Assembly: GCA_000238815.2 (NCBI GenBank) | Contig: AFXB01000010.1 | Coordinates: forward strand, 1 to 64,000 | DNA: 64,000 nt | Reading direction: 5' to 3' | Source: SAR116 cluster alpha proteobacterium HIMB100 | GTDB lineage: Bacteria; Pseudomonadota; Alphaproteobacteria; Puniceispirillales; Puniceispirillaceae | Part shown: positions 39,203-47,071 of the stretch, piece by piece | Numbering within the stretch: the first letter of the stretch is position 1 | Layout: the number at the start of each line of letters is the position of its first letter | The notes under the pieces: model-generated | Told to the model about the DNA's origin: nothing | Databases searched by the model: none | What the model saw: only the letters and a program-made list of their open reading frames with translations | Made by a program: the position numbers and the translations under genes

Positions 39203-40294
39203 TCAACGCATTAAGTTTCTGACCTGATTATTTTTTTGAGACAACACCCGTGTGATGCCGTCAAATACAATTTCCTGATGCTTGTAATCCTCTGTTTTAC
39301 TGTAGGCGCCGTCTTCAAGCATCTGACGCACCAATTCAGTAAAGGGACAGCTGCGCACTTTTTTACCGTTTATGACCTGCATCCATTGTCCGGCAATATC
39401 AATTTTACAGCTGCCGAACCTGTCTGTCTTTATTTCGGATAAGGACACAATAGAGGTCCGCACCCCCATCCGGCTCAACACCTTACCTGCGACATCATAA
39501 TCAAACCCCTGAATGCCATATAAGCGTGCATCAGAGGTCAGGATGACGGTTTCCTGACCGCTATCAACACCCTGTAAGGATTTCGGAACAAACACATAAA
39601 TCTGCCTGACATTGCTGTCGATCGCCCCACCCATTGATGAAAATGCCAGTAACGCCATTTCAGACATGGAATTCAGAGAAATATCTTCTTCCTCAGCCAG
39701 AAACTGACTACGCAAGGTCAGCGGCAACATGTTATTCACTACATCTAAATTCAGCGCTAAATCATTCGCCAGAATGCCAACAATCTGGTCAAAATTCAAA
39801 GTTGTTGGCGTGAGCTGAGATGTAGCAAATTGTGTGATCGCTTCGTTATTTGTTCTGATTCCCAGTTCAATCAGCCCCATAATCTGGTTGAACTGCGCTG
39901 TAAAGGAACCAACCAGGCGGCTGCGATACATATTAACCTTGCTGCAATCTGGGCCAAGGACGGTGATTTTGCTTTCGAAATTTTCCAACGCAGTAGGATT
40001 GTTTTCTGTCACAGAGGCAAAGCGTTCCATCGAAATAGTCACTTCTGGAAAGTCTTTTAATTCTGCAAAATAATGCCGCGATTTCTGAATAAACACGTCA
40101 TTCTCTGACAAAATGGTGTTCCCGTTCCGGTCAAGTGGCGGGATATAAGACTGCACAGGTGCATTAATCAGTGAAAAAAACTGGTTCGGGTCTGTTTCCT
40201 GACAGGTTTCAACACCCTGAGCCTGCCCCTTATCAACAGCCATAAGCAGACATAAAAAAAATGCGCACATTATTTTGAATATTGCTTTGGACAT
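39203..40294 (-). CDS. Secreted hypothetical protein
   Basis: A 363-residue protein with an N-terminal signal peptide ('IFKIMCAFFLCLLMAVDKGQAQG', cleavage likely after 'GQA'). The mature protein has no recognised domain; it is mainly polar and alpha-beta, with a few cysteines ('VETCQETDPNQFF', 'LGPDCSKVN', 'GSCKID'). Expected periplasmic or secreted. No gene neighbour suggests a role. The 155-bp gap to 39047 shows nothing. Confidence 0.7.
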   Translation of the reverse strand: MSKAIFKIMCAFFLCLLMAVDKGQAQGVETCQETDPNQFFSLINAPVQSYIPPLDRNGNTILSENDVFIQKSRHYFAELKDFPEVTISMERFASVTENNPTALENFESKITVLGPDCSKVNMYRSRLVGSFTAQFNQIMGLIELGIRTNNEAITQFATSQLTPTTLNFDQIVGILANDLALNLDVVNNMLPLTLRSQFLAEEEDISLNSMSEMALLAFSSMGGAIDSNVRQIYVFVPKSLQGVDSGQETVILTSDARLYGIQGFDYDVAGKVLSRMGVRTSIVSLSEIKTDRFGSCKIDIAGQWMQVINGKKVRSCPFTELVRQMLEDGAYSKTEDYKHQEIVFDGITRVLSQKNNQVRNLMR

Positions 40295-40671
40295 ACTTAC
40301 TGACCTGCCAGACCTCTGCTTCTTCTTTGGCAGTTATACGACAGGATTGCCAGAATTTATAGTCTGGGAACACAGGCTTAACAGAGCGCCGATATGCGCC
40401 GTTACTCTGTTTGTTATGTTGCAGGATTTATTTAAAATACAGTCTACCCTTGGGGGTTCTTCCGGTCAGGGTGGCGCGTTTTTGCCACCACGTGAGCAGA
40501 ACATGTCAGAGCAGGCTGATGAGGATATCGATTTCGGGCTGGCGGGACCAGACCCTGATTGCCGGATATTCTTGACGCACGGCGTCACAACCATGGTTTG
40601 GCTCAAGTCACATCATTTATTATTCACCTCTTAATTTGTGTTTGTTTGAAATAATCTGGATCATCCTTTAG
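40295..40671. other. Intergenic region with one small hairpin
   Basis: No convincing gene. GGTGGC (40470-40475) pairs with GCCACC (40484-40489) around a short loop; it is not followed by a T tract on either side. Confidence 0.3.
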
Positions 40672-41337
40672 ATGTTAGCCCATACCCGCATAAGACCGTT
40701 TCTGTTTGCCCTGCTTGGCCTTGTGCTGTTCACTGGCTGTGCGGTGCAGGGGTCTGTTCGGCTGGATCCAAAAGACGCTGAAGCCCCTGTCTATGAGAGT
40801 AAAGTTATCGTCAGCGAGGATCTTGACCCGCCAGCTGCTCTGTCGCCGCCGGCGCCCGTTGAGCCGGTTGAACAAGAAGAGCCTGTTGAGACAGATGTTC
40901 AGGCAGACATTGCAGAAGAGCAGCCTGAGCCTGAGCCTGTTCCCCTGACCCGTGAAGAGCTGATAGATAAGCTCACTCAGCCAATCTATTTCGCCCTTGA
41001 TGAAGCCCGGCTATCAACAGCGCAAACCGAACAGCTTGAGCAATTGGCTGCATTTCTGTTGGCGGAAGAAAACAGCCAGCTGAATTTACGTATTGAAGGG
41101 CATTGTGATGACAGAGGGACCAGAGAATATAACTTTGCCCTTGGTGCCAGACGGGCAGCAGTCATTGCCAAAAACTTAACAGATGCTGGCGTGCCGAAAG
41201 ACCGGCTGAAAACAATTTCTTATGGGAAAGAACGGCTGGCCTATAGCGGCGTATCTGAATTCGCCAGAACACGCAACCGGCGCGGTGAATTGATTTTAAA
41301 ACCGGTTTTTGAAGCGCCTGTGTCACAGCAGAAATAA
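40672..41337 (+). CDS. OmpA/Pal-like peptidoglycan-associated lipoprotein
   Basis: A 221-residue outer-membrane lipoprotein. Lipobox 'LFTGC' (Cys near residue 23) follows the signal peptide. Residues about 40-95 are an acidic, proline-rich linker, and the C-terminal 110 residues form an OmpA_C domain: 'YFALDEARLSTAQTEQLEQLAAFL', 'LRIEGHCDDRGTREYNFALGARRA' (peptidoglycan-binding signature) and 'YGKERLAYSGVSEFARTRNRRGELI'. No tol genes are adjacent, so it is more likely a Pal-like paralogue than the Tol-Pal protein itself. Confidence 0.88.
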   Translation: MLAHTRIRPFLFALLGLVLFTGCAVQGSVRLDPKDAEAPVYESKVIVSEDLDPPAALSPPAPVEPVEQEEPVETDVQADIAEEQPEPEPVPLTREELIDKLTQPIYFALDEARLSTAQTEQLEQLAAFLLAEENSQLNLRIEGHCDDRGTREYNFALGARRAAVIAKNLTDAGVPKDRLKTISYGKERLAYSGVSEFARTRNRRGELILKPVFEAPVSQQK

Positions 41338-41357
41338 GCCAAAAGCGCTGCCAGAGG

Positions 41358-42224
41358 TTAGCGTAAACGCAGCATCAAAAGATTGCCCGCTAGCACAAGA
41401 CCGATACCAGCAACCGATAAGATCGTCCAGCCATAGCCTTCAAAGAATGTCGAGATAAGCAAGGCAAACACAGGGAAAATCACAGTGGCATAACCTGCTC
41501 GGCCAGCACCAATGCGCCCAACAAGAGTCAGATAGCACGCAAAAGCAACAACAGAAGAAAACACTGCCAGCCAGACCAGCCCGGTCAGATAGGCAGGCGC
41601 AACATCAATGATGAACGGATTACCCAAAACAACAGCATAGATGCTGAGCACACCGCAGCCATAAACCATACCCCAGCTGTTCGCGCTCATAACCGGTACA
41701 TTTTGTTTCTGCAATGAAGCGGAGACCAGATTGCCAGCGCAGAAAAATAAAGTACCCAATACACATAACAACAAAGCAGGCAATGCGGCCGCAGATAGCC
41801 GCAATTCAGGCAAAAAGATCAGAACAATTCCGCCAAGTCCAATTACAGAAGCCAGCAACTGGCGAAAAGGGGGAACTGAACGGGTCAGACAAGCCAGCAT
41901 CAAAATATTCAACAAGGACGCCGTTGAGAAGACAACTGCAAGTAATCCAGAGGCCAAATGCGGGCTGGCATAATAAAACAGTGTAAAATTTGTGCTGAAC
42001 AGCAGCAGCCCTAATGCAGCAAAACGCAGATGGACACGCACCGGAAAATCCAGCCGCAACCCCTGCAGACGCGCAATCAGAAAACATAAGGCTGCGGCAA
42101 TAACAAATCGCCAGAAGACAGATACTTCAGGAGCAACAAGGCCAACCTGCCCTTTTAAGGGCAGCCAGCTTGTCGACCAGCCAAAAATCACACATGCATA
42201 TAAAAGATAGTCGCGCGGGCTCAT
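41358..42224 (-). CDS. EamA-type DMT superfamily transporter
   Basis: A 288-residue inner-membrane protein with about ten hydrophobic helices arranged as two EamA repeats; 'CVIFGWSTSWLPLKGQVG' and 'SVFWRFVIAAALCFLIARLQG' are in the first. Likely exports a metabolite or amino acid. Substrate unknown. Convergent with the Pal-like gene (20-bp gap). Confidence 0.88.
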   Translation of the reverse strand: MSPRDYLLYACVIFGWSTSWLPLKGQVGLVAPEVSVFWRFVIAAALCFLIARLQGLRLDFPVRVHLRFAALGLLLFSTNFTLFYYASPHLASGLLAVVFSTASLLNILMLACLTRSVPPFRQLLASVIGLGGIVLIFLPELRLSAAALPALLLCVLGTLFFCAGNLVSASLQKQNVPVMSANSWGMVYGCGVLSIYAVVLGNPFIIDVAPAYLTGLVWLAVFSSVVAFACYLTLVGRIGAGRAGYATVIFPVFALLISTFFEGYGWTILSVAGIGLVLAGNLLMLRLR

Positions 42225-42277
42225 CGCGCCGGTCTATCACAGCCTGTGTCGAATGAATACTAAAATGCGCGCACCCA

Positions 42278-43291
42278 TCAGCAATATCGTTCCGGCCCTA
42301 TCCATTGTGCTTGTGAATATCTGTCCCCATGAGCCCAGCCTACGGGGAGAATTTGTTCAATTTCTGCAAGCATCTGTTCTGTTAATGTGATGTCTCGTGC
42401 AGCGGCCAGTTCATTTAAGTGCGTGACTGAACGTGTGCCCGGGATAGGCAAAATATGATCACCCTGTGCCAGCAGCCAGGCGATCGCCAGACTGGCGGCG
42501 GCCCAACCATGATCTGCTGCATATGCCCGAAACGGAGCTGTGAGCGCAATATTTTTATCATAATTAGGTTGCAGGAACCGCGGGTTTCCTTTGAGAAAAT
42601 CAAGCGTTTGCGCAACCTCAAAGCTGATCGGGCGGTCAGTTAGCAGCGTGCGGCCAACCGGACTGAACGCAACCAAAGTCGTGCCTAATTCTGCACAGGC
42701 CTGAGAAAGACCAAGCTCTGGTGCGCGGGTGGATAACGAATATTCAGACTGCACCGCGGCGACATGATGAACTTTATCTGCCCGACGCAAAGAAGATGGT
42801 GCGATTTCCGAAAACCCTATTGTCTTTATTTTCCCCTTTTCCACAAGGCGCGCCAGGGTACCCGCTACATCTTCAATCGGCAGTTCGGGCTGGCGGCGAT
42901 GCACATAAAACAAATCCACATGCTCAACCCCCATGCGCGACAGGCTCTTATCCAGCTCTGTCTCCAGATGTTCGGCTGAATTATTGAATGACCGCGCACC
43001 CGTATCCGAATCACGGCAGATTGCAGCTTTGGTTGCAATATGAAAAAACTCTGTGGCCTGTTTGCCCTGTTTAGCTAAAAATTGGCCGATCCGCTGTTCA
43101 GATACACCCATACCATAGACATTTGAGGTATCAATATGATCCAGACCTAAATCGAGCGCGGCGGTAAGAATGGCATCTGCCTGATCATCATCACAAGGTC
43201 CATAGAAATTTGAAAAAGACATCGCCCCAATACCAACAGATGCCACCTCTCTGTCCTGTTTGCCTATCTTCCGCGTTTTCATATTCATCAT
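42278..43291 (-). CDS. Aldo/keto reductase
   Basis: A 337-residue NADPH-dependent oxidoreductase of the aldo/keto reductase family. 'VGIGAMSFSNFYG' begins the barrel, 'LDHIDTSNVYGMGVSEQRIGQFL' holds the catalytic Asp/Tyr, 'LFYVHRRQPELPIEDVAGTLARLV' and 'GFSEIAPSSLRRA' follow; the C-terminal 'ILPIPGTRSVTHLNEL' is the cofactor loop. Start 43291 has AAGGA. Separate from its neighbours. The physiological carbonyl substrate is unknown. Confidence 0.9.
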   Translation of the reverse strand: MMNMKTRKIGKQDREVASVGIGAMSFSNFYGPCDDDQADAILTAALDLGLDHIDTSNVYGMGVSEQRIGQFLAKQGKQATEFFHIATKAAICRDSDTGARSFNNSAEHLETELDKSLSRMGVEHVDLFYVHRRQPELPIEDVAGTLARLVEKGKIKTIGFSEIAPSSLRRADKVHHVAAVQSEYSLSTRAPELGLSQACAELGTTLVAFSPVGRTLLTDRPISFEVAQTLDFLKGNPRFLQPNYDKNIALTAPFRAYAADHGWAAASLAIAWLLAQGDHILPIPGTRSVTHLNELAAARDITLTEQMLAEIEQILPVGWAHGDRYSQAQWIGPERYC

Positions 43292-43411
43292 TCATGTCCT
43301 TTTGATATACACTGTTCACCCAGTACGCTCGGCACGGTTCATCTATGCTTGTCTGTCAGAGCCGTACTGACAAGATGATTTTTTACATTTTTACAGACAG
43401 GATACTGCTCA

Positions 43412-43963
43412 ATGTCAAACCATATCGCGCTTATCGTCGCTCTTGACCAGGAACTGCCTTCAGAAGGGCTGGCTGACTGGACAATCATTTACACAGGGGT
43501 CGGAAAGGTAAATGCGGCGATTTCCCTGATGACAGCCCTTACGGATTGCAAACCGGATCTGCTGATCAATTATGGAACGGCTGGTGCTGTCACATCTGGC
43601 TTATCTGGCATTGTTGAGGTCGGCAAATCTGTTCAATATGACATGGATGTACGCCCGCTTGGCCTTGATTTGGGCGTCACCCCTTTTGAAGATCACTCAT
43701 TTTCTTATTCCCTGTCTGACAGTCCGTTGATTTGTGGCACAGCCGATCGGTTTGCGACCAGCCCGCCTGATATCCCCTGTGATCTGGTCGATATGGAGCT
43801 GTACGCATTGGCGAAAATTGCAGATCAGAAAGGCATTCCGCTGCGATCCTTTAAATTTATCTCAGATGGCGCAGATACCAGCGCAGATACAGACTGGAAA
43901 AACAGCCTGCCAGATGCCGCCACAGCGTTCCTCACACTCCAGGAAAACCTTTTGGATCTTTAA
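43412..43963 (+). CDS. 5'-methylthioadenosine/S-adenosylhomocysteine nucleosidase-like (PNP family)
   Basis: A 183-residue purine nucleoside phosphorylase-fold protein: 'ALIVALDQELP', 'TGVGKVNAAISLMTAL', 'LINYGTAGAV' and 'DLVDMELYALAKIADQKGIP' with the C-terminal acidic residue 'FISDGADT'. This is the Mtn pattern, but shorter than typical Mtn (about 230 residues). It may cleave the N-glycosidic bond of methylthioadenosine, S-adenosylhomocysteine or a related nucleoside. Confidence 0.85.
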   Translation: MSNHIALIVALDQELPSEGLADWTIIYTGVGKVNAAISLMTALTDCKPDLLINYGTAGAVTSGLSGIVEVGKSVQYDMDVRPLGLDLGVTPFEDHSFSYSLSDSPLICGTADRFATSPPDIPCDLVDMELYALAKIADQKGIPLRSFKFISDGADTSADTDWKNSLPDAATAFLTLQENLLDL

Positions 43964-44359
43964 GAAAGGGTAAAATTTTTGGCAGCGCTTCTCATATAGT
44001 GGAAAGTTCAGAGAAAATTGCGGGAAAGCAGATCTCAACAAGTCCACATTTCGTCAACCCGCGTATAGTAGGTGTGTCCCTTGGTTGAGTAATCCTAGCC
44101 GGTCCCAACTCATCGGGGGACACCCCTTCTTGAAAACCTGCTTCCCCGCCTCAGCGTAACACAAATTTTACTCAGCGTGCATTTTTTTGACGAAAAGCTG
44201 AGTCCGTCACGGAAGTTACGCGGTCAGCTGAGGCCTAATAGCTGTATGCAGTGCGTTAGTGCAGAGGCAAAGAAACCCGGTTGCCTGATTAAAAAAGGCA
44301 ATGCAATAACGACGGCCAGAACAAGTGCGGCCCAGACAAGCCACAATCGTTTGTCCTGC
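43964..44359. other. Intergenic region with a structured repeat
   Basis: No gene seen. The strongest element is a stem with bulges: GGTGTGTCCC (44071-44080) pairs with GGGGACACC (44116-44124), with an inner TGAGT/ACTCA pairing. It is listed separately below. The last part (44300-44359) shows no feature. Confidence 0.3.
44071..44126 (+). ncRNA. Candidate structured RNA or hairpin element
   Basis: Outer stem of 9 pairs with a one-base bulge and an inner 5-bp stem (TGAGT 44086-44090 / ACTCA 44108-44112). It does not match any RNA family I know. It could be a hairpin terminator for the nucleosidase gene, a regulatory leader or a small inverted-repeat element. Confidence 0.3.
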
Positions 44360-44761
44360 TCAGTCACGCGGTTCCGCTTCAAGCGCATGTGCTTTCAGGT
44401 CTGCGAGCGTAACAACCGCCAGGCAGGCTTCATTGGTGGCGGCAAGGTGAACTTTTGGTGCAGCTCCTGCGCGTCTGGCTTGTTCCCATCTTGCGGCACA
44501 TAAACACCAGCTGTCCCCTGCTTTCAATCCGGGGAAATTATATTCAGGGCGCGGGGTCATCAGATCATTACCTGCTGCTTTGCTGAAATGAAGGAAATCA
44601 TCTGTCATCACCGCACAAATTGTATGGCTTCCCATATCTTCTGGTCCGGTATGACAACAACCGTCCCGGAAAAACCCGGTTAACGGCCTGACCGAACAAG
44701 GGATGAGCGCGCCACCAAGTACATTTTTCTGTCGGCCACTGCCAAAACTCTCGCCGTCCAT
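44360..44761 (-). CDS. DUF2237-family protein
   Basis: A 133-residue protein with the DUF2237 pattern: 'QKNVLGGALIPCSVRPLTGFFRDGCCHTGPEDMGSHTICAVMTDDFL' followed by 'GLKAGDSWCLCAARWEQARRAGAAPKVHLAATNEACL'. The several conserved cysteines may bind metal. Cytoplasmic, of unknown biochemical function. Isolated leftward gene. Confidence 0.85.
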   Translation of the reverse strand: MDGESFGSGRQKNVLGGALIPCSVRPLTGFFRDGCCHTGPEDMGSHTICAVMTDDFLHFSKAAGNDLMTPRPEYNFPGLKAGDSWCLCAARWEQARRAGAAPKVHLAATNEACLAVVTLADLKAHALEAEPRD

Positions 44762-44799
44762 AGCTTTTTTTGCCCCTTATGTTCGTTCAAGCGAAAGCC

Positions 44800-45495
44800 T
44801 CAGCTGCCGAGCCGGGTCATTTCTGTCTCTATTGCCTCTTCTAACTTGGTCATGAATTCCCCACGCGGCAAGCCCCCGGCCAGACGAGGCAGAAAACAAA
44901 CAGAAATCAGACCAGGGCGTTTAATGAACCCATTACGCGCCCAGAACCGGCCTGAGTTCAACGCCACAGGAGCAACATCTAGTCCGGTTGCCTGATACAA
45001 GGCGAATACACCAATTTGATAAGGGGCAGACTGACCAGAAGCCACACGCGTGCCTTGCGGAAAAATCAACACTGAACGACCAGTAGCCGCAGCCGCAACC
45101 GCCTGCTGACGCATCATTTTCAGAGCCGCCATCCCGGCTTTGCGATCTACCGCGATGCAGCCAGAACGCTTGAAAAACCAGCCCAAAAGAGGCAGGCGAA
45201 GCAGTTCACGCTTTAATACAATCACTGGCGCATCCAGCTCCCAATATAAAATCAGCGTTTCCCAGGCTGACTGATGTTTTACCGCATAAACGACCTGGCG
45301 GTCCTTATGTGGGTCACCGGTGAGCTGATGACGCAGCCCGGCAATCACAAGGAGTTTGGCTGTATAGCTGCCCCAGAACTTGCCCGCGGCCCGGGCCCAG
45401 TCCGCGCGCAGCAGACACGGGATCAGCACAACCGCTAAGATGGCGGTACTGATATAGAACAGAATATTGAATATGAACGATCTGATGAGTATCAT
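44800..45495 (-). CDS. plsC: 1-acyl-sn-glycerol-3-phosphate acyltransferase (PlsC)
   Basis: A 231-residue membrane-bound acyltransferase that turns lysophosphatidic acid into phosphatidic acid. Motifs: 'AVKHQSAWETLILY' (NHQSxxD-type, here His-Gln-Ser-Ala-Trp-Glu, so Glu replaces Asp), 'LPLLGWFFKRSGCIAVDRK', 'LIFPQGTRVA' (FPEGTR-type, with Gln for Glu). One N-terminal membrane helix. ATG 45495 begins at the hydrophobic helix; the TTG at 45531 is less likely. The two substitutions keep the general pattern but are worth noting. Confidence 0.9.
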   Translation of the reverse strand: MILIRSFIFNILFYISTAILAVVLIPCLLRADWARAAGKFWGSYTAKLLVIAGLRHQLTGDPHKDRQVVYAVKHQSAWETLILYWELDAPVIVLKRELLRLPLLGWFFKRSGCIAVDRKAGMAALKMMRQQAVAAAATGRSVLIFPQGTRVASGQSAPYQIGVFALYQATGLDVAPVALNSGRFWARNGFIKRPGLISVCFLPRLAGGLPRGEFMTKLEEAIETEMTRLGS

Positions 45496-45563
45496 AGCTT
45501 CATTACTATAGCGGATGGTCGCCTCGCTCAAGCAAAAGCAGCCTGACCAGGAAGAAGATCAAG

Positions 45564-45911
45564 ATGACATCTCCAGAGCCAGATAGCTGGCAAGCCACTG
45601 CCAGCCAGCTGTTGATGAAGATAATCGCGGATAAACGCCAGATAACCTATAATCAGCTGGCTGTAGCAGCAGGGTTGTCTGGCCCGCATCGCATTCACAG
45701 GCTGATCAGCTGGTTGGAGAAGACCATGGCAGAGGATCAGCGCTGCGGACGCCCGTTCAGAGCAGCAGTTGTGATTTCCAAGGCCAGGGATGGCCTGCCC
45801 GCGCCGGGCTTTTTTTTATGTGCTGAACAGCTCGGCATGTCTCTGAATGCCCCGGATCGCAAGACAGCATATAACGCTCATCTCGACCAGCTTTATCAAC
45901 TTCTGGCATAG
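45564..45911 (+). CDS. Small protein with a winged-helix-like N-terminus
   Basis: A 115-residue protein. 'ITYNQLAVAAGLSGPHRIHRLISWLEKTMAEDQRCGRPFRAAVV' resembles the DNA-binding half of alkyltransferase-like proteins, followed by 'GLPAPGFFLCAEQLG'. No catalytic Pro-Cys-His is present, so it is not a methyltransferase. Unknown function; the closest reading is a small regulator. Divergent from plsC. The ribosome binding site is AGGAAG. Confidence 0.6.
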   Translation: MTSPEPDSWQATASQLLMKIIADKRQITYNQLAVAAGLSGPHRIHRLISWLEKTMAEDQRCGRPFRAAVVISKARDGLPAPGFFLCAEQLGMSLNAPDRKTAYNAHLDQLYQLLA

Positions 45912-45945
45912 CCGGCGATCCTGAACAGCTGTAAAAAACAGCCTT

Positions 45946-46185
45946 CTACGCGCACTTACCACCTTTGATGATATGATAAATGAAATAGCTATCCACTTCG
46001 TCTGAACGCGCCAAATTATGGCCTTCAGCTTCACAAAAATGAGACATATCAAGCGGAGAGGCAGGATCATCTGCTAGGAATTCTGCTGTCTGTCCAGCTG
46101 TCAGTTGTGACAGCGCCCGCCTGGCCTTCAGCACAGGCAACGGGCATTTTAATCCACGATAATCAAATGACGGGATTTGTGTCAT
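45946..46185 (-). CDS. tusA: TusA/SirA-family sulfur carrier
   Basis: A 79-residue small protein: 'FDYRGLKCPLPVLKARRALSQL' with the CPxP motif whose cysteine carries persulfide sulfur, for tRNA thiolation or sulfur transfer. ATG 46185 is chosen since it begins just before the domain. It overlaps no other gene; the djlA/terB-like gene starts divergently at 46299. Confidence 0.88.
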   Translation of the reverse strand: MTQIPSFDYRGLKCPLPVLKARRALSQLTAGQTAEFLADDPASPLDMSHFCEAEGHNLARSDEVDSYFIYHIIKGGKCA

Positions 46186-46298
46186 TTTGCTAAACTCGCT
46201 ATAACCGGCTAAATGTGACATTACGCTCCTGCCGCAGTATAATGACGGTTGTGGCCGCCCGGCAATCTGCTTTTCCACGTTGAGGGGATTTCACCAAT

Positions 46299-47027
46299 AT
46301 GACAATTTGGGGACTGATCATTGGTGGGGTAACCGGATTTGCCTTTGGCGGGCCGATAGGCGCGCTGTTGGGCGCGGCCGCTGGTTCGCTTGCCGGCCAG
46401 CAACTGCGTCAACATCTGGACCCAGATGAGTCCAAAAAAGTAGCCTTTACTGTTGCCGTTATTGCGCTGTCTGCAAAAATGGCCCGCGCTGATGGCATCG
46501 TCACCGCTGCTGAGATCAACAGCTTTCGCTCGCGCGTTCAAATCCCTGAAAAAGACCTGCACAGGGTTGGCCAGTTCTGGGATCTGGCCAGGCAGACACA
46601 AGATGGGTTCGAAGCCTATGCCCGACAAACGGCCAGCCTGTTCGGGCCAAAATCAGCCATACTCGAACAGCTTTTAGACCTGTTATTCACAATTGCCCGT
46701 TCAGACGGGCAGATAACCGCACCAGAATGGGCCTATCTGCAACAGGTGGCCACTATCTTCGGATATGATGAGGCAGAATTCTCCCGCTTGTCTGACATTT
46801 ATTCAGGCGAAAACCCGCCTCCGCATCTGATTTTAGGGGTATCAGAAAACGCCAGCCTTCACGATATTCGCACAGCCTGGCGGACCCTGGCGGCAGCACA
46901 TCACCCTGACAAGTTGATTGCCGCCGGCATGCCCGAAGAATTCATTCAAGCTGCCACAGACAGGCTGGCTCGCATCAACCACGCCTATGACACCTTGTCT
47001 AGACAAATGAACAGCAGACCCGCATAA
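46299..47027 (+). CDS. TerB/DjlA-like protein with C-terminal J domain
   Basis: A 242-residue protein: N-terminal glycine-rich membrane segment ('GLIIGGVTGFAFGGPIGALLGAAAG'), a TerB-like helical domain (residues about 45-150: 'VIALSAKMARADGIVTAAEINSF'), and a C-terminal J domain (about 175-240) with the 'HHPDK' motif that stimulates DnaK. This is the DjlA layout, an inner-membrane cochaperone. The stop is 45 nt before the ABC-F gene. Confidence 0.88.
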   Translation: MTIWGLIIGGVTGFAFGGPIGALLGAAAGSLAGQQLRQHLDPDESKKVAFTVAVIALSAKMARADGIVTAAEINSFRSRVQIPEKDLHRVGQFWDLARQTQDGFEAYARQTASLFGPKSAILEQLLDLLFTIARSDGQITAPEWAYLQQVATIFGYDEAEFSRLSDIYSGENPPPHLILGVSENASLHDIRTAWRTLAAAHHPDKLIAAGMPEEFIQAATDRLARINHAYDTLSRQMNSRPA

Positions 47028-47071
47028 CAAGCATGGCTGGCTTTATAACAGATGAAGGTTAAGGACACGCC

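Noticed and set aside
40275-40634. 119-residue frame between the secreted protein and the Pal-like gene
   Set aside because: No ribosome binding site, it begins antisense to the neighbouring signal peptide, and the product has no protein-like pattern.
44071-44126. SRP RNA or 6S RNA
   Set aside because: The conserved SRP tetraloop region is missing, and the length and shape do not fit 6S RNA.
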